Assembly: GCA_023442775.1 (NCBI GenBank)
Contig: JAEZXH010000019.1
Location: 62,001-126,000, forward strand
Direction: 5' to 3'
Origin: Bacillota bacterium
GTDB lineage: Bacteria > Bacillota > Clostridia > Tissierellales > Peptoniphilaceae
Length of the DNA: 64,000 bases
Under the pieces are notes generated by a model. That model saw only the letters and a program-made list of their open reading frames with translations, had not been told where the DNA came from and did not search any database. Below, one piece after another: positions 63,684 to 64,000 of this stretch. Made by a program: the position numbers and the translations under genes. Every line of letters begins with the position of its first letter. Position 1 is the stretch's first letter.

Positions 63684-64000
63684 CGGATCACCAAACTTTC
63701 TTTCCCAGGCACCAACGTCGCCACATCCTCGGAGACCTCGCCCCGGCGGATGGCCTCCGCAAGTTCGCGCTTCTTCACCTTCACATCCACCGCCAGAAAC
63801 TCTTCCGGCACCGCCTCCGTCCGATAGACCACCACCTTCTCCCGCCCAGGACGGCGAGAAAAGGAGAAGAGCGTCGTCCGTACCTTATCCCGGCCCATCT
63901 CTCGGAGACAATCCGTCGTATAGAGGCGAAGAGACGCCGCTTGCGCCTTCACCGCCCGGGCCCGCTCCTCGAGCCGCGCCGCCTCTTCCCGGAGGGCCTT
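63680..64000 (-). CDS. Siphovirus Gp157-like protein, 5' end missing
   Basis: At least 107 residues, running off the right edge. The helical start EEAARLEERARAVKAQAASL and the beta part RTTLFSFSRRPGREKVVVYR fit Gp157, a protein of phage recombination modules next to Erf or SSB, first linked to phage resistance in Streptococcus. The true start is outside the window. Confidence 0.75.
   Translation of the reverse strand, partial: KALREEAARLEERARAVKAQAASLRLYTTDCLREMGRDKVRTTLFSFSRRPGREKVVVYRTEAVPEEFLAVDVKVKKRELAEAIRRGEVSEDVATLVPGKESLVIR

Larger units (their letters stand above)
29965..64000. mobile_element. Prophage, left part (lambda-type head, P2-type tail)
   Basis: Nearly all genes run on the minus strand in standard phage order from replication (right) through packaging, head, tail and fibres to lysis (left). 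Head genes are of lambda type and tail genes of P2 type, which implies a contractile-tailed phage. The left limit is set only roughly by the end of chromosomal genes; no attachment repeat could be paired because the right end, integrase and repressor lie outside the window. All structural genes look intact, so it could be functional. Confidence 0.9.

Noticed and set aside
1..64000. tRNA or rRNA genes and insertion sequences
   Set aside because: None could be recognised on either strand; no transposase frame or terminal inverted repeats were found.

Overview
The window holds two unlike halves. Positions 1 to about 29,700 are ordinary chromosome of an anaerobic, fermentative Firmicute (Clostridia-like). 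The pointers are butyryl-CoA dehydrogenase with EtfAB, a group B-type [FeFe] hydrogenase, superoxide reductase, a CggR-controlled glycolytic operon, strong AGGAGG ribosome sites and a fairly high G+C (about 55-60% by eye). A Peptoniphilaceae-like host is a guess only; no rRNA or tRNA gene lies in the window to settle it.

Chromosomal layout: bcd-etfB-etfA (1-3 kb); rlmL-pduO-PAS/PP2C-pgi (3.4-7.5 kb); divergent superoxide reductase (7.6 kb); apbE-membrane protein-nuclease-pgpA-queT followed by the hydrogenase (8-12.9 kb); ilvE divergent from degV; rplY/ctc; dgk-lacI-luxR and ggt-cobA (15.7-20.3 kb); a YtxH/DUF948 stress-type pair; a PHP phosphatase; then cggR-gap-pgk-tpiA-gpmI-eno-sixA (22.4-29.6 kb) with a recognisable tandem CggR operator.

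From about 29.9 kb to the right edge lies a prophage, read almost wholly on the minus strand and cut by the window end, so the integrase, repressor and right attachment site are not seen. From right to left it runs: Gp157, Erf annealase, two replisome-organiser proteins (one carrying an iteron cluster that looks like the origin), a DnaC-like loader, RusA, SSB, an ArpU-like late regulator, a cluster of tiny membrane peptides, a broken adenine methylase, a cos-like repeat region, lambda-type head genes (terminase, gpW, portal, ClpP-type protease, D, E), P2-type contractile tail genes (sheath, tube, E/E' frameshift chaperone, tape measure, X, D, V, U, W, J, I), fibres, then amidase and holin.

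The most notable items are: a 140-residue class 3 (W-C-T) mini-intein splitting the Walker A loop of the terminase; three tandem cassettes of 29-45-residue hydrophobic peptides, two with well-formed antisense promoters and GC hairpins laid out like type I toxin-antitoxin loci; a three-member family of small basic proteins placed after holin-like genes; a methylase frameshifted at a G8 tract; and an apparent small RNA at the host/prophage junction.
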